This document shows, one piece after another, positions 1-8,908 of a stretch of DNA of 64,000 bases. Position 1 is the first letter of the stretch, and each line of letters begins with the position of its first letter. The notes beneath the pieces were generated by a model that did not search any database, was not told the origin of the DNA, and saw nothing but the letters and a program-made list of their open reading frames with translations. This DNA comes from Janthinobacterium sp. BJB426 (GTDB taxonomy: Bacteria; Pseudomonadota; Gammaproteobacteria; Burkholderiales; Burkholderiaceae_D): contig NZ_PDZL01000004.1 in NCBI RefSeq assembly GCF_002735705.1, forward strand, positions 310,001 to 374,000. Direction: 5' to 3'. The position numbers and the translations under genes were made by a program.

Positions 1-755
1 TCGCTGCGGGCCGCACCATCAGCCGCCCCGGCTTTTCCCAGCTGAACCCGGGTGTGGCCCTCGTCAACTCGACGGAAACGGTGAAAGCGACAGGCGCGGG
101 CGGCAATCCAAACTTGAAACCGGTCACGGGCGACAATGTCGATGCCGCGCTGGAATGGTATTTCGCGCCAGCCGGTTCCGTCACGGCCACCGTCTTCCAC
201 CACAAGTTCGACGGCTATATCCAGCAACGCATTTCCAGCGAAACCATCGCCGGCAAGACCTACGACGTGGACCGCCCGTACAACACGGCGGCCGGCAAGC
301 TGCAGGGCCTGGAAATTGGCTACCAGCAGTTTTATGACGGCTTGCCGGGCTTGTTGAGCGGCCTGGGCTTGCAAGCGAACGGCACCTACATGAGCGGTAC
401 CACGGACGACGAGACGGGCAGCCATGCCATCACGGGCGTATCGCGCTATGCCTACAACCTGGTGCTGCTGTACGAAAAAGATGCGTGGTCGGGTCGCCTG
501 GCCTACAACTGGCGCTCGAAATTCATCGACAGCTACAACCAGGGCGGCCCCGGCCTGGACCTGAAAGTGGCGGCCACAGCCCAGCTCGACGGTTCGTTGT
601 CGTACAAGATCAACGACCAGTTCACCGTGACCCTCGATGGTAATAACTTGCTCGACACCAAGTTCAAGGATTACTGGAACGAGCCGGGCGTGTATGCGCG
701 CGATACGCGACGCTATGACCGGACAGTCGGGTTATCCCTGCGCTGGAAAATGTAA
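1..755 (+). CDS. TonB-dependent receptor, C-terminal part (5' end outside window)
   Basis: The reading frame is open from base 3 to the TAA at 753-755, so only about the last 250 residues are present. They read as alternating short amphipathic strands typical of an outer-membrane beta-barrel, with the phrase GNNLLDTKFKDYW near the end and a basic/aromatic tail (LSLRWKM), as in TonB-dependent receptors. The protein would take up oligosaccharides or another large nutrient across the outer membrane using TonB energy. The plug domain and signal peptide lie outside the window. Its place directly before a sugar symporter and arabinan enzymes suggests arabino- or xylo-oligosaccharides as substrate; that is inference from context. 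Confidence 0.88.
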   Translation, partial: AAGRTISRPGFSQLNPGVALVNSTETVKATGAGGNPNLKPVTGDNVDAALEWYFAPAGSVTATVFHHKFDGYIQQRISSETIAGKTYDVDRPYNTAAGKLQGLEIGYQQFYDGLPGLLSGLGLQANGTYMSGTTDDETGSHAITGVSRYAYNLVLLYEKDAWSGRLAYNWRSKFIDSYNQGGPGLDLKVAATAQLDGSLSYKINDQFTVTLDGNNLLDTKFKDYWNEPGVYARDTRRYDRTVGLSLRWKM

Positions 756-836
756 AACGTCCATGGCTGCGTTGCATTGCCTTGCCGTACTCCTCGTACT
801 GTCTTCGGCAACGCGCCTTGCCCTGAACGTTTTACA
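751..836. repeat. REP-like palindromic element abutting a stop codon
   Basis: TGTAAAACGT at 751-760 is exactly complementary to ACGTTTTACA at 827-836. Inside it GCGTTGC (769-775) pairs with GCAACGC (808-814). The outer left arm contains the receptor stop codon. The middle holds GTACTCCTCGTAC. No second copy was seen in this window, but nested structure of this kind next to a stop codon is typical of dispersed palindromic repeats or a structured 3' end of mRNA. Confidence 0.6.
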
Positions 837-859
837 TGAGTGAAAAAAGCAGTATCCAA

Positions 860-891
860 GGGCGTTGCCATGGTTTCGGCCGGCAACGCCC
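860..891 (+). terminator. GC-rich hairpin between receptor and symporter genes
   Basis: GGGCGTTGCC (860-869) and GGCAACGCCC (882-891) form a perfect 10-bp stem with a 12-nt loop. There is no T-run after it, so it is not a classical terminator; it may stabilise or partly terminate the receptor transcript, or shape the leader of the symporter gene 53 bases downstream. Confidence 0.45.
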
Positions 892-944
892 CTGTCAGTT
901 GGGCAGTCACGCACGATTCATCATAAAAAGAATGGACGGAAAGC

Positions 945-2297
945 ATGGAGACGCAAAAATTATCTACCGTTGAAAAGGTCGGCTTCGGCGCCGGCGACAT
1001 GGCGCTCAATGTCGTCATTTCGTCGATGATGCTGATCATCACCTTTTTCTATACCGATATCTATGGCTTGAAAACCACCGACCTGGCCCTGCTGTTTGTG
1101 GCCGTGAAAGTCATCGGCGCCATCGCCGATCTGGTCATGGGCCAGATCACCGACCGCTACAGCTTTGCCTCGGGCCGCTACCGGCCGTATCTGCTGTGGC
1201 TGGCCGTGCCGTATGGCGTCAGCGTCTTCTTTGTCTTCAGCACGCCCGAGTGGCAGTATGACGCCAAGCTGATCTGGGCATATTCGACGTATATTTTGAT
1301 GACCATCATGACGGCCGGCGTGGGCATCCCCTACATTTCCCTGATCAGCGGCCTGACCAGCGACCCGCAGGACCGCCTGTCGGCCAACGGCTACCGCTTG
1401 TTCTTCGCCAAGATCGGCGCCTTCATGGTGACCATCGTCGTACCCATCCTGTCGCAGCGCTGGGGCGGCGGCAATCCGGCCGTCGGCTACCAGGCAGCCA
1501 TGGCCGTAATGGCCGTCATGGGCGTTGCCCTGTTCCTGTTCTGCTATTTCTCCACCACCGAGAGGGTCGTGCACGTGGTGGAAAAGCAATCGCTGCTCGA
1601 TCAATTGAAAGTGCTGCTGCAAAACGACCAATGGTTGGTGCTGTGCGGCGTGTGCGTCACGGGCACCATCGGCTATGTCGTACGCGGCTCCGTCGCCATT
1701 TATTACGCGAAATACTATCTGGGCGGCAGCACGGAAACTGTCGCCGCCTTTTTGACCACGGGCGTGGTGGCCGCCATCCTGGCCATGATCGCCTCGACCT
1801 GGATCACCAAGTTTTATTGCAAGGTAAAACTGTTCCGCTACACGCAGATCGGCGTCGCGCTGATCAGCCTGGCGATCTATTTCCTGGTAAAACCGAGCGA
1901 TACCGTGCTGGCCTTCGCCCTGTATTTCCTGCTCTCCTTCGTGGTGGACTTGCATGCGCCCGTATTCTGGTCGGCCATCGCGGAAACCATTGATTATGGT
2001 CAAGTGAAAACGGGCAAGCGCGTCTCCGGCTTCGCCTTTGGCGGCATTTCCGTGTGCCAGAAGGCGGGCATGGCGGTGGCGGGCGGCCTGGTGGGCGTGC
2101 TGCTCGCGTATTTCGACTACCAGCCCAACCATGAGCAAACGCAATTCGCCCTGAACGGCATCGCCCTGATGCTGTCGATCATCCCCGGCTTCTTTCACTT
2201 GCTGATGGGCTTGTTGATGTTCAAATACCGCATCAGCGATACGTACTACAGCGGCGTCAAGTCGGAAATGCACAAGCGCGGCTACGTGGCCGCGTAA
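945..2297 (+). CDS. GPH-type sugar:cation symporter (MelB/XynB-like MFS transporter)
   Basis: A 450-residue hydrophobic protein, the usual length for the glycoside-pentoside-hexuronide:cation symporter family. The N-terminal part has the family phrases VGFGAGDMALN (about residues 11-21), DLVMGQITDR and GRYRPYLLW, corresponding to the cation/substrate site and loop 2-3 of MelB. Twelve membrane helices are expected. It would carry pentosides or short arabino/xylo-oligosaccharides across the inner membrane with Na+ or H+. The next gene is an unexported GH43 enzyme 24 bases downstream, so substrates are probably hydrolysed in the cytoplasm. The exact substrate cannot be read from sequence. Confidence 0.88.
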   Translation: METQKLSTVEKVGFGAGDMALNVVISSMMLIITFFYTDIYGLKTTDLALLFVAVKVIGAIADLVMGQITDRYSFASGRYRPYLLWLAVPYGVSVFFVFSTPEWQYDAKLIWAYSTYILMTIMTAGVGIPYISLISGLTSDPQDRLSANGYRLFFAKIGAFMVTIVVPILSQRWGGGNPAVGYQAAMAVMAVMGVALFLFCYFSTTERVVHVVEKQSLLDQLKVLLQNDQWLVLCGVCVTGTIGYVVRGSVAIYYAKYYLGGSTETVAAFLTTGVVAAILAMIASTWITKFYCKVKLFRYTQIGVALISLAIYFLVKPSDTVLAFALYFLLSFVVDLHAPVFWSAIAETIDYGQVKTGKRVSGFAFGGISVCQKAGMAVAGGLVGVLLAYFDYQPNHEQTQFALNGIALMLSIIPGFFHLLMGLLMFKYRISDTYYSGVKSEMHKRGYVAA

Positions 2298-2321
2298 GAA
2301 TAATTGAATGGAGTAAACAAC

Positions 2322-3269
2322 ATGGCAGACGTCTTGAAACCGCTGATCGAACAGCGCGCCGACCCGCATATCTACCGCCACAGCGACGGCTACTATTACT
2401 TTACGGCGTCCGTGCCCCAGTACGACCGTATCGAACTGCGCCGCGCCGACAGTATCGCCGGCCTGGCCGACGCGCAAACGGTCGACGTGTGGCACAAGCC
2501 GGAAACGGGGCCGTACAGCGAGCTGGTGTGGGCGCCCGAGCTGCACTTCAACCAGGGCGCCTGGTATGTGTATTTCGCCGCCGCGCCGAGCCGCGAGATC
2601 AAACATAAACTGTTCCAGCACCGCATGTATGCGATCCGCAATACGCATGCGAATCCGCTCGAAGGCGCGTGGGAATTCATGGGCCAGATCGACACGGGCA
2701 TCGACACCTTCTGCCTGGACGCCACCACGTTCGAGCACGACGGCGTGCTGTACTACCTGTGGGCGCAGAAAGACGTGGCCATCGAGGGCAATTCGAACCT
2801 GTACATCGCGCCGATGGCCACGCCGTGGCAGCTGGCTGGCCCGCCCGTGATGCTGAGCAAGCCGGAGTTTGACTGGGAAATCCGCGGCTTCTGGGTCAAC
2901 GAGGGGCCGTCCGTGCTGAAGCGCAACGGCAAGATCTTCATCAGCTACTCGGCCAGCGCCACCGATGAAAACTACGCGATGGGTCTGCTGTGGGCCGACG
3001 AGTCCGCCGACTTGCTCGACCCGTTTTCGTGGAGCAAGTCGCCCGAGCCCGTGTTTGCCACCTGCTATGAGCACGGCATCTACGGCCCCGGCCACAACAG
3101 CTTTACGACGGCCGACGACGGCGACAGCGTTTTGCTGGTGTACCATGCCCGCACCTACACGGAAATCGTCGGCGACCCGCTGTGGAACCCGGACCGCCAC
3201 ACGTTTGTCAAACCGCTGCGCTGGGATGCGCAAGGCATGCCCGTGTTTGGCCGCTCATCGACCCTGTAA
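2322..3269 (+). CDS. Cytoplasmic glycoside hydrolase family 43 enzyme (probable arabinofuranosidase/xylosidase)
   Basis: A single five-bladed propeller GH43 protein of 315 residues. The three expected acidic residues are visible: D14 in RADPHIY (base), the Asp of FCLDATTF (pKa modulator) and the Glu of WVNEGPSV (acid). No signal peptide is present, so it acts inside the cell on material brought in by the preceding symporter. ATG 2322 is chosen because GGAG stands at 2310-2313; an in-frame TTG at 2304 lacks a good ribosome site. GH43 members cleave alpha-L-arabinofuranosides, beta-xylosides or both; with the arabinan enzymes nearby arabinosides are favoured. The aldose epimerase follows after 17 bases. 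Confidence 0.87.
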   Translation: MADVLKPLIEQRADPHIYRHSDGYYYFTASVPQYDRIELRRADSIAGLADAQTVDVWHKPETGPYSELVWAPELHFNQGAWYVYFAAAPSREIKHKLFQHRMYAIRNTHANPLEGAWEFMGQIDTGIDTFCLDATTFEHDGVLYYLWAQKDVAIEGNSNLYIAPMATPWQLAGPPVMLSKPEFDWEIRGFWVNEGPSVLKRNGKIFISYSASATDENYAMGLLWADESADLLDPFSWSKSPEPVFATCYEHGIYGPGHNSFTTADDGDSVLLVYHARTYTEIVGDPLWNPDRHTFVKPLRWDAQGMPVFGRSSTL

Positions 3270-3286
3270 AACCTGGACCCGACGCC

Positions 3287-4357
3287 ATGACCCCAGTTGA
3301 TTCTGTTTCAGTGACGCAAGCGCCGTTCGGCACCCTGCCTGATGGCCAGCCCGTCAGCGTATTTACCCTGACGAACCGCCAGGGCATGCAAGTCAGGGTG
3401 CTCGACTTTGGCGCCATCATCAGCGAAATCCACGTGCCGGACCGCGACGGCACTTTTGCCGACGTAGTGCTCGGTTTCGAGCGCATCGAACCGTATCTGG
3501 CCAACGGCGCTTTTCTCGGCGCCGTCATCGGCCGCTACGGCAACCGCATCGCCGAGGGACGTTTCAGCCTCGATGGCAAGGATTACCAGCTGGCCGTCAA
3601 TAACGCGCCGAATCACTTGCATGGTGGCAACCAGGGCTTTCACCAGGTCATGTGGCATACCGAGCCGTTCACCCGGGGTGATGTCGTTGGCGTCACGTTC
3701 ACGCGCAGCAGCCCGCACGGCGAAGACGGCTACCCTGGCAAGCTGGACGTTACCGTCGTGTACGAACTGGACAACGACAACGCGCTGAGCCTGCGCTACC
3801 ACGCCGTCACGGACCAGGCCACCCCGATCAACCTGACCAACCACAGCTATTTCAATCTGGCGGGGCAGGGCGATATCCTCGGCCATGAGCTGTCCATCAA
3901 CGCGGACCGCTACCTGCCCGTGGACGCGGGGTCGATACCCACGGGCGAACTGGCGGACGTGTCCGGCACACCGTTCGACTTGCGCCAGAGCACCATTATC
4001 GGCGACAGCATAGCCCTGCCGCATGAGCAGCTGCGCATCGGCCGCGGCTACGACCATAACTTTGTGCTCAATAAACAGGCAGATCACGGGCTGAACCTGG
4101 CCGCCACCGTGCGCGATCCGCAATCGGGCAGGGTGATGCAGGTGTACACACAGGAGCCCGGTGTCCAGTTTTATTCGGGCAATTTCCTCGACGGCAGGCA
4201 GCCCGGCAAGCTGCGCGCCAACAGCTACCGCAGCGCGCTATGCCTGGAGACCCAGCATTTCCCGGATGCGCCGAACCAGTCCCACTTTCCGAACACCATC
4301 TTGCGTCCGGGTAAGGAATATCGGACGCAAACCGTGTACCGCTTTTCCGCCGAGTAA
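3287..4357 (+). CDS. galM: Aldose 1-epimerase (mutarotase)
   Basis: A 356-residue galactose-mutarotase-like beta-sandwich. Family landmarks are NRIAEGRF, NHLHGG with its His, TNHSYFNLAG with the second His, GYDHNFVLN, and near the C-terminus CLETQHFPDAPN, which carries the catalytic-base Glu. It interconverts alpha and beta anomers of aldoses, feeding sugar freed by the glycosidases into the dehydrogenase step. ATG 3287 follows the GH43 stop by 17 bases, so it is probably in the same transcript; the ribosome site is weak. No signal peptide is seen, so it is cytoplasmic. Confidence 0.92.
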   Translation: MTPVDSVSVTQAPFGTLPDGQPVSVFTLTNRQGMQVRVLDFGAIISEIHVPDRDGTFADVVLGFERIEPYLANGAFLGAVIGRYGNRIAEGRFSLDGKDYQLAVNNAPNHLHGGNQGFHQVMWHTEPFTRGDVVGVTFTRSSPHGEDGYPGKLDVTVVYELDNDNALSLRYHAVTDQATPINLTNHSYFNLAGQGDILGHELSINADRYLPVDAGSIPTGELADVSGTPFDLRQSTIIGDSIALPHEQLRIGRGYDHNFVLNKQADHGLNLAATVRDPQSGRVMQVYTQEPGVQFYSGNFLDGRQPGKLRANSYRSALCLETQHFPDAPNQSHFPNTILRPGKEYRTQTVYRFSAE

Positions 4358-4424
4358 GCTCTCTGCCAAAACAGCCCACGCCCTGCCGCCACGCGCCCGC
4401 AGGGCGTTTTCATTGGGACCTTCT

Positions 4425-4491
4425 GATACCGTTTTCGATATCGGAACGCATTAAAAATTGATTGGAAAGGCATGGCAGGATTCTTTAGTAT
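4425..4491 (+). promoter_or_regulatory. Predicted LysR-type operator and promoter of the L-arabinose catabolic operon
   Basis: GATACC-GTTTTC-GATATC (4425-4442) is an inverted repeat followed by ATTGATTGGA (4457-4466). TTGGAA at 4462-4467 (-35) and TAGTAT at 4486-4491 (-10) are 18 bases apart. The region before the ABC operon (14869-14935) has the same parts: GATACG-CAAATC-GGTATC, ATTGATTGGA, TTGGAT and TACCAT with the same 18-base spacing. The operator lies just upstream of the -35, as expected for LysR-type activators. The shared layout is seen; regulation by the LysR protein at 20651 is inferred. Confidence 0.6.
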
Positions 4492-4552
4492 TCCAACATC
4501 GCTGCCCGGGCCGACGACCTTAGATCCGGCATGGCACAACCAGGAGAATGGC

Positions 4553-6295
4553 ATGTCTGAGACAAAAAAGAAGGTAGCCCTGCGCTCGGCCGAGTGGTTC
4601 GGCTCGCAGGACAAGAATGGCTTCATGTACCGCAGCTGGATGAAAAACCAGGGCATACCTGACCACGAATTTCATGGCAAGCCCATCATCGGCATCTGCA
4701 ATACCTGGTCCGAACTGACCCCCTGCAACGCGCATTTCCGCCAACTGGCCGAGCACGTCAAGCGCGGCATCCTGGAAGCGGGCGGTTTCCCCGTGGAATT
4801 CCCCGTCTTCTCGAATGGCGAATCGAATTTGCGCCCGACGGCCATGCTGACGCGCAACCTGGCGTCGATGGATGTGGAAGAATCGATCCGCGGCAATCCG
4901 ATGGACGCCGTCGTGCTTCTGGTCGGCTGCGACAAGACCACGCCAGCGCTGCTGATGGGCGCTGCCAGCGTCGATATCCCGACCATCGTCGTCAGCGGCG
5001 GTCCCATGCTGAACGGCAAGCTGAACGGCAAGGACATCGGTTCCGGCACGGCCGTGTGGCAGTTGCACGAGCAGATGAAGGCCGGTTCCATCACCTTGCA
5101 CCAGTTCATGTCGGCCGAATCGGGCATGTCGCGCTCGGCCGGTACCTGCAACACCATGGGCACGGCCTCGACCATGGCCAGCATGGCGGAAGCGCTGGGC
5201 ACCTCGCTGCCGCACAACGCGGCTATTCCCGCCGTCGATTCGCGCCGCTACGTGCTGGCGCACATGTCGGGCATCCGCATCGTCGAAATGGTGCATGAAG
5301 ACCTGCGCCTGTCGAAAGTGCTGACGCGCGAAGCATTTGAAAACGCCATCAAGGTCAACGCCGCCATCGGTGGCTCGACCAACGCCGTGATCCACCTGAA
5401 AGCGATTGCCGGGCGCATCGGCGTGCCTTTGGAGCTGGAAGACTGGACCAAGGTAGGCCGCGGCACGCCGACCATCGTCGACTTGCTGCCGTCGGGTCGT
5501 TTCCTGATGGAAGAGTTTTACTACGCGGGCGGCTTGCCGGCCGTGATACGCCGCCTGGGCGAGGGCGACTTGCTGCCGCACAAGAATGCGCTGACCGTCA
5601 ACGGCAAGTCGCTGTGGGACAACTGCGTCGAGGCGCCGATCTACAACGACGAGGTGGTACGTACGCTGGACAACCCGCTGCTGGCCGATGGCGGCATTTG
5701 CGTGCTGCGCGGCAACCTGGCGCCACGCGGCGCCGTGCTGAAACCGTCGGCCGCCTCGCCGCATCTGATGCAGCACCGCGGCAAGGCTGTCGTGTTCGAG
5801 GATTTCGAACATTACAAGGCCCGCATCGTTGATCCGGATCTCGATGTCGATGCGAACTCCGTGCTGGTCATGAAAAATTGCGGCCCGAAAGGCTATCCCG
5901 GCATGGCCGAAGTGGGCAACATGGGCTTGCCGCCGAAACTGCTGGCGCAAGGCATTACCGACATGGTGCGCATCTCGGATGCGCGCATGAGCGGCACGGC
6001 CTACGGCACCGTCGTCCTGCACGTGGCGCCGGAAGCGATGGCCGGCGGCCCGCTGGGCATCGTCCGGGATGGCGACATGATCGCCCTCGATTGCCACAAC
6101 GGCAGCCTGAACATCGACATCAGCGATGCGGAAATCGCCGAGCGTCTGGCGAAGCGCGAACTGGGCAGCGCGCCCGGACCGAAGAGCGGCTACCAGCAGC
6201 TGTACATCGAACACGTGTTGCAGGCCGACGAAGGCTGCGATTTCGACTTCCTGGTCGGCAATCGCGGTTCCGCCGTGCCGCGCCACTCACATTAA
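4553..6295 (+). CDS. L-arabinonate dehydratase (IlvD/Edd family)
   Basis: Member of the dihydroxyacid/6-phosphogluconate dehydratase family, 580 residues. Predicted iron-sulfur cysteines are C58 (LTPCNAHF), C126 (VGCDKTT) and C199 (SAGTCNTMG). This spacing matches, offset by one, the three cluster ligands known in rhizobial L-arabinonate dehydratase, and supports ATG 4553, which has AGGAG at 4542-4546; the upstream ATG 4472 has no such site. It dehydrates L-arabinonate to 2-keto-3-deoxy-L-arabinonate in the cytoplasm. Neighbours supply the other steps of the non-phosphorylative pathway. D-xylonate or D-galactonate dehydratase activity is possible, as this subfamily is somewhat promiscuous. 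Confidence 0.88.
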   Translation: MSETKKKVALRSAEWFGSQDKNGFMYRSWMKNQGIPDHEFHGKPIIGICNTWSELTPCNAHFRQLAEHVKRGILEAGGFPVEFPVFSNGESNLRPTAMLTRNLASMDVEESIRGNPMDAVVLLVGCDKTTPALLMGAASVDIPTIVVSGGPMLNGKLNGKDIGSGTAVWQLHEQMKAGSITLHQFMSAESGMSRSAGTCNTMGTASTMASMAEALGTSLPHNAAIPAVDSRRYVLAHMSGIRIVEMVHEDLRLSKVLTREAFENAIKVNAAIGGSTNAVIHLKAIAGRIGVPLELEDWTKVGRGTPTIVDLLPSGRFLMEEFYYAGGLPAVIRRLGEGDLLPHKNALTVNGKSLWDNCVEAPIYNDEVVRTLDNPLLADGGICVLRGNLAPRGAVLKPSAASPHLMQHRGKAVVFEDFEHYKARIVDPDLDVDANSVLVMKNCGPKGYPGMAEVGNMGLPPKLLAQGITDMVRISDARMSGTAYGTVVLHVAPEAMAGGPLGIVRDGDMIALDCHNGSLNIDISDAEIAERLAKRELGSAPGPKSGYQQLYIEHVLQADEGCDFDFLVGNRGSAVPRHSH

Positions 6296-6307
6296 GCGGA
6301 GAGAATC

Positions 6308-7300
6308 ATGCTGTTGCTGCAATTTACGAATGAACACGGCGGGCGCCTGGTCGGCCTGCTGCAAGACGACCAGATCCGCGTCATCGAAGGCTACAACACG
6401 ACCTATGCGCTGGCGCAAGACGCCATCCGCAAGAAGGTCAACCTGGCGGAGCTGGTCAATGCCACTGTTGGCAACGCCACGCACTTGTATGCGGACGTGG
6501 CCGGCAGCGGCCGCCTGCTGGCGCCGCTCGACCACGCCGATGAAGCGCACTGTTACGTGACGGGCACGGGCCTGACCCACCTGGGCAGCGCCGGCGCGCG
6601 CGACGCCATGCACAAGAAGATCGGCGGCGACGCGGAATCCTTGAGCGACTCCATGAAAATGTTCCGCCTGGGCGTGGAAGGCGGCAAGCCGGCTGACGGC
6701 ACGGCTGGTGCCCAGCCAGAATGGTTCTATAAAGGCGACGGCTCCATCGTGCGCGCTGGCGGCCAGCCGCTGCGCATGCCGGACTTTGCCCTCGATGGCG
6801 GCGAAGAGCCGGAAATCGCCGGCCTGTACGTGATCGGCGACGACGGCCAGCCATATCGCGTCGGCTACGCCATCGGCAATGAATTCTCGGACCACATCAC
6901 GGAACGCCAGAACTATCTGTACCTGGCCCACTCGAAGCTGCGCGCCTGCAGCGTGGGCCCGGCCATGCTGGTGGGCGAATTGCCCGCGCATATCGCCGGT
7001 ACTTCGCGCGTGCTCGATGCGGCAGGCAATGTGCGCTGGGAAAAGGCATTTGTCAGCGGCGAAGAGAATATGTCGCACACGATTGCCAACCTGGAACACC
7101 ATCACTTCAAGTATCCGCTGTTCAAGCGCCCTGGCGACGTGCACGTGCACTTCTTCGGCACGGCAACGTTAAGCTTTGCCGATGGCGTGAGCGTGGCGCC
7201 GGGCGAAACCTTTGAAATCGAAGCGCCGGCCTTTGGCCCTGCCTTGCGCAACCGCCTCGACGTCTTCCCAACCGAATTTGCGAAAGTGAGCACATTATGA
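6308..7300 (+). CDS. gguC: GguC/AraD1-type FAH-fold protein, probable 2-keto-3-deoxy-L-arabinonate dehydratase
   Basis: A 330-residue protein of the AraD1/GguC group, whose C-terminal half belongs to the fumarylacetoacetate hydrolase fold. Visible landmarks are [10 protein letters not shown] and DAMHKK in the first half, AIGNEFSDH (metal-site Glu/Asp region) and the phrase [15 protein letters not shown]. It would convert 2-keto-3-deoxy-L-arabinonate to alpha-ketoglutarate semialdehyde. This assignment comes from position: it lies between the dehydratase (12 bases upstream) and the semialdehyde dehydrogenase, whose ATG overlaps its TGA. GGAGAG before ATG 6308 supports the start. Agrobacterium gguC likewise lies in a sugar locus controlled by a GbpR-type LysR regulator, matching the regulator at 20651. 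Confidence 0.8.
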   Translation: MLLLQFTNEHGGRLVGLLQDDQIRVIEGYNTTYALAQDAIRKKVNLAELVNATVGNATHLYADVAGSGRLLAPLDHADEAHCYVTGTGLTHLGSAGARDAMHKKIGGDAESLSDSMKMFRLGVEGGKPADGTAGAQPEWFYKGDGSIVRAGGQPLRMPDFALDGGEEPEIAGLYVIGDDGQPYRVGYAIGNEFSDHITERQNYLYLAHSKLRACSVGPAMLVGELPAHIAGTSRVLDAAGNVRWEKAFVSGEENMSHTIANLEHHHFKYPLFKRPGDVHVHFFGTATLSFADGVSVAPGETFEIEAPAFGPALRNRLDVFPTEFAKVSTL

Positions 7301-8874
7301 GTTTCAATATCACCGGTGATGCATTGATCGGCGGCGTCGCCGTCCAGGGCAATGGCGGCTCCTTCGAAGCGTGGGACCCGGCCGCGCGCGGCCACATCGC
7401 GCCCGCCTTCCACATGGTTGACGTAGCGCAAATCGACGAGGCATGCCGTCTGGCGCAAGCCGCGTTCGACCCTTTCCGCGCCACCACGGATGCGCAGCGC
7501 GCCGATTTTCTCGACACCATCGCCGCGCAAATCGGCGAACTGGGCGACGAATTGATCGTGCGCGCCATGACGGAAAGCGGTTTGCCGCGCGCGCGCCTGG
7601 AAGGCGAACGTGGCCGCACGGTGGGGCAATTGAAATTGTTCGCCGGCTTGCTGCGCGAAGGATCGTGGACGGATGCGCGCATCGACAGCCCGCTGCCGGA
7701 ACGTACGCCGCCGCGTCCTGACTTGCGCTTGCGCATGATCGGCCTGGGCCCCGTCGCCGTGTTTGCAGCCAGTAACTTCCCGCTGGCCTTCTCGGTGGCG
7801 GGCGGCGATACGGCCTCGGCCCTGGCTGCCGGTTGCCCTGTCGTGCTGAAAGCCCACTCGGCCCACCCTGGCACGTCGGAACTGGTGGCGCGCGCCATCG
7901 TCAAAGCGATTGCCATCTGCAAGCTGCCGGCCGGCGTGTTCGCCTTGCTGACGGGCACGGGCAATGGCATCGGCCAGGCGTTGGTGGCCCATCCAGCCAT
8001 CCAGGCTGTCGGCTTTACGGGGTCGCGTTCGGGCGGCATCGCCCTGATGAAGGTGGCGGCGGAACGTGCGCAACCGATACCCGTGTATGCGGAAATGAGC
8101 AGTATCAACCCCGTGTTTGTGCTGCCGCAAGCCCTGGCCGCCCGTGGCGCGGCGATTGCCAGCGGCTTTGCCGCTTCGCTGACGATGGGCGTGGGCCAGT
8201 TCTGCACCAATCCCGGCCTCGTGCTGGGCTTGGCCGGCGCCGACTTCACGGCCTTTGCCGCCGCTGCCGCCGACGCGCTGGTACCTGCGCCGGCCGCCAC
8301 CATGTTGACGGCCGGCATAGCCAGCAGCTATGCCAAGGGCGTTGCCGCCCTGGCGCAGCACGCCGACGTGACGCCGCTGGTGCAAAACACGGGCGACGAA
8401 GGCAAGGGCGCCGCGGCCCTGTTCGTCACTTCGGGCGAAGCGTTTTTGGCCAAGCACGACTTGCGCGACGAAGTCTTCGGCCCTGCCTCCTTGCTGGTGG
8501 CTTGCCGCGACATGCAACAGTTGCTGGAGATTACGGAAAGCCTGGAAGGCCAGCTGACGGCCACCCTGCAGATGGATGCCGGCGACCTGGAAGACGCGCG
8601 CCGCCTGCTGCCCGTGCTGGAACGCCGCGTGGGCCGCATCCTGGCCAACGGTTTCCCGACGGGCGTGGAAGTATCGACGGCCATGGTGCACGGCGGCCCG
8701 TTCCCGGCCACGTCGGACGGCCGCAGCACGTCGGTGGGCACGGCGGCCATCAACCGCTTCCTGCGCCCCGTGTCGTACCAGAACCTGCTGCAGGACTTGC
8801 TGCCGGAGTCGCTGCGCGACGATAATCCGCTGGGGATCTGGCGCCGTCACGATGGCGTATTAGGCAAACTTTAA
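7297..8874 (+). CDS. Alpha-ketoglutarate semialdehyde dehydrogenase (NADP+-type aldehyde dehydrogenase)
   Basis: Aldehyde dehydrogenase superfamily, 525 residues, the length of the type III ketoglutarate semialdehyde dehydrogenases. The nucleophile is C303 in VGQFCTNPG and the general base E266 in [24 protein letters not shown] is the cofactor and oxyanion segment. It oxidises 2,5-dioxopentanoate to 2-oxoglutarate, the last step that feeds arabinose carbon into the TCA cycle. The ATG overlaps the gguC stop (ATGA), indicating translational coupling. Related enzymes work in glucarate and hydroxyproline pathways, but no genes of those pathways are nearby. Confidence 0.9.
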   Translation: MSFNITGDALIGGVAVQGNGGSFEAWDPAARGHIAPAFHMVDVAQIDEACRLAQAAFDPFRATTDAQRADFLDTIAAQIGELGDELIVRAMTESGLPRARLEGERGRTVGQLKLFAGLLREGSWTDARIDSPLPERTPPRPDLRLRMIGLGPVAVFAASNFPLAFSVAGGDTASALAAGCPVVLKAHSAHPGTSELVARAIVKAIAICKLPAGVFALLTGTGNGIGQALVAHPAIQAVGFTGSRSGGIALMKVAAERAQPIPVYAEMSSINPVFVLPQALAARGAAIASGFAASLTMGVGQFCTNPGLVLGLAGADFTAFAAAAADALVPAPAATMLTAGIASSYAKGVAALAQHADVTPLVQNTGDEGKGAAALFVTSGEAFLAKHDLRDEVFGPASLLVACRDMQQLLEITESLEGQLTATLQMDAGDLEDARRLLPVLERRVGRILANGFPTGVEVSTAMVHGGPFPATSDGRSTSVGTAAINRFLRPVSYQNLLQDLLPESLRDDNPLGIWRRHDGVLGKL

Positions 8875-8908
8875 TCATCAAAAATAAAAATACACAGGCG
8901 GAGACAAG

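Noticed and set aside
960-3233. 757-residue open frame on the minus strand
   Set aside because: It lies opposite the symporter and GH43 genes, which have clear motifs. Its His/Gln/Arg/Gly-rich content is what reverse reading of GC-rich codons gives.
4520-6286. 588-residue open frame on the minus strand opposite the dehydratase
   Set aside because: The dehydratase has all three cluster cysteines in family spacing; the reverse frame is an artefact of GC bias.
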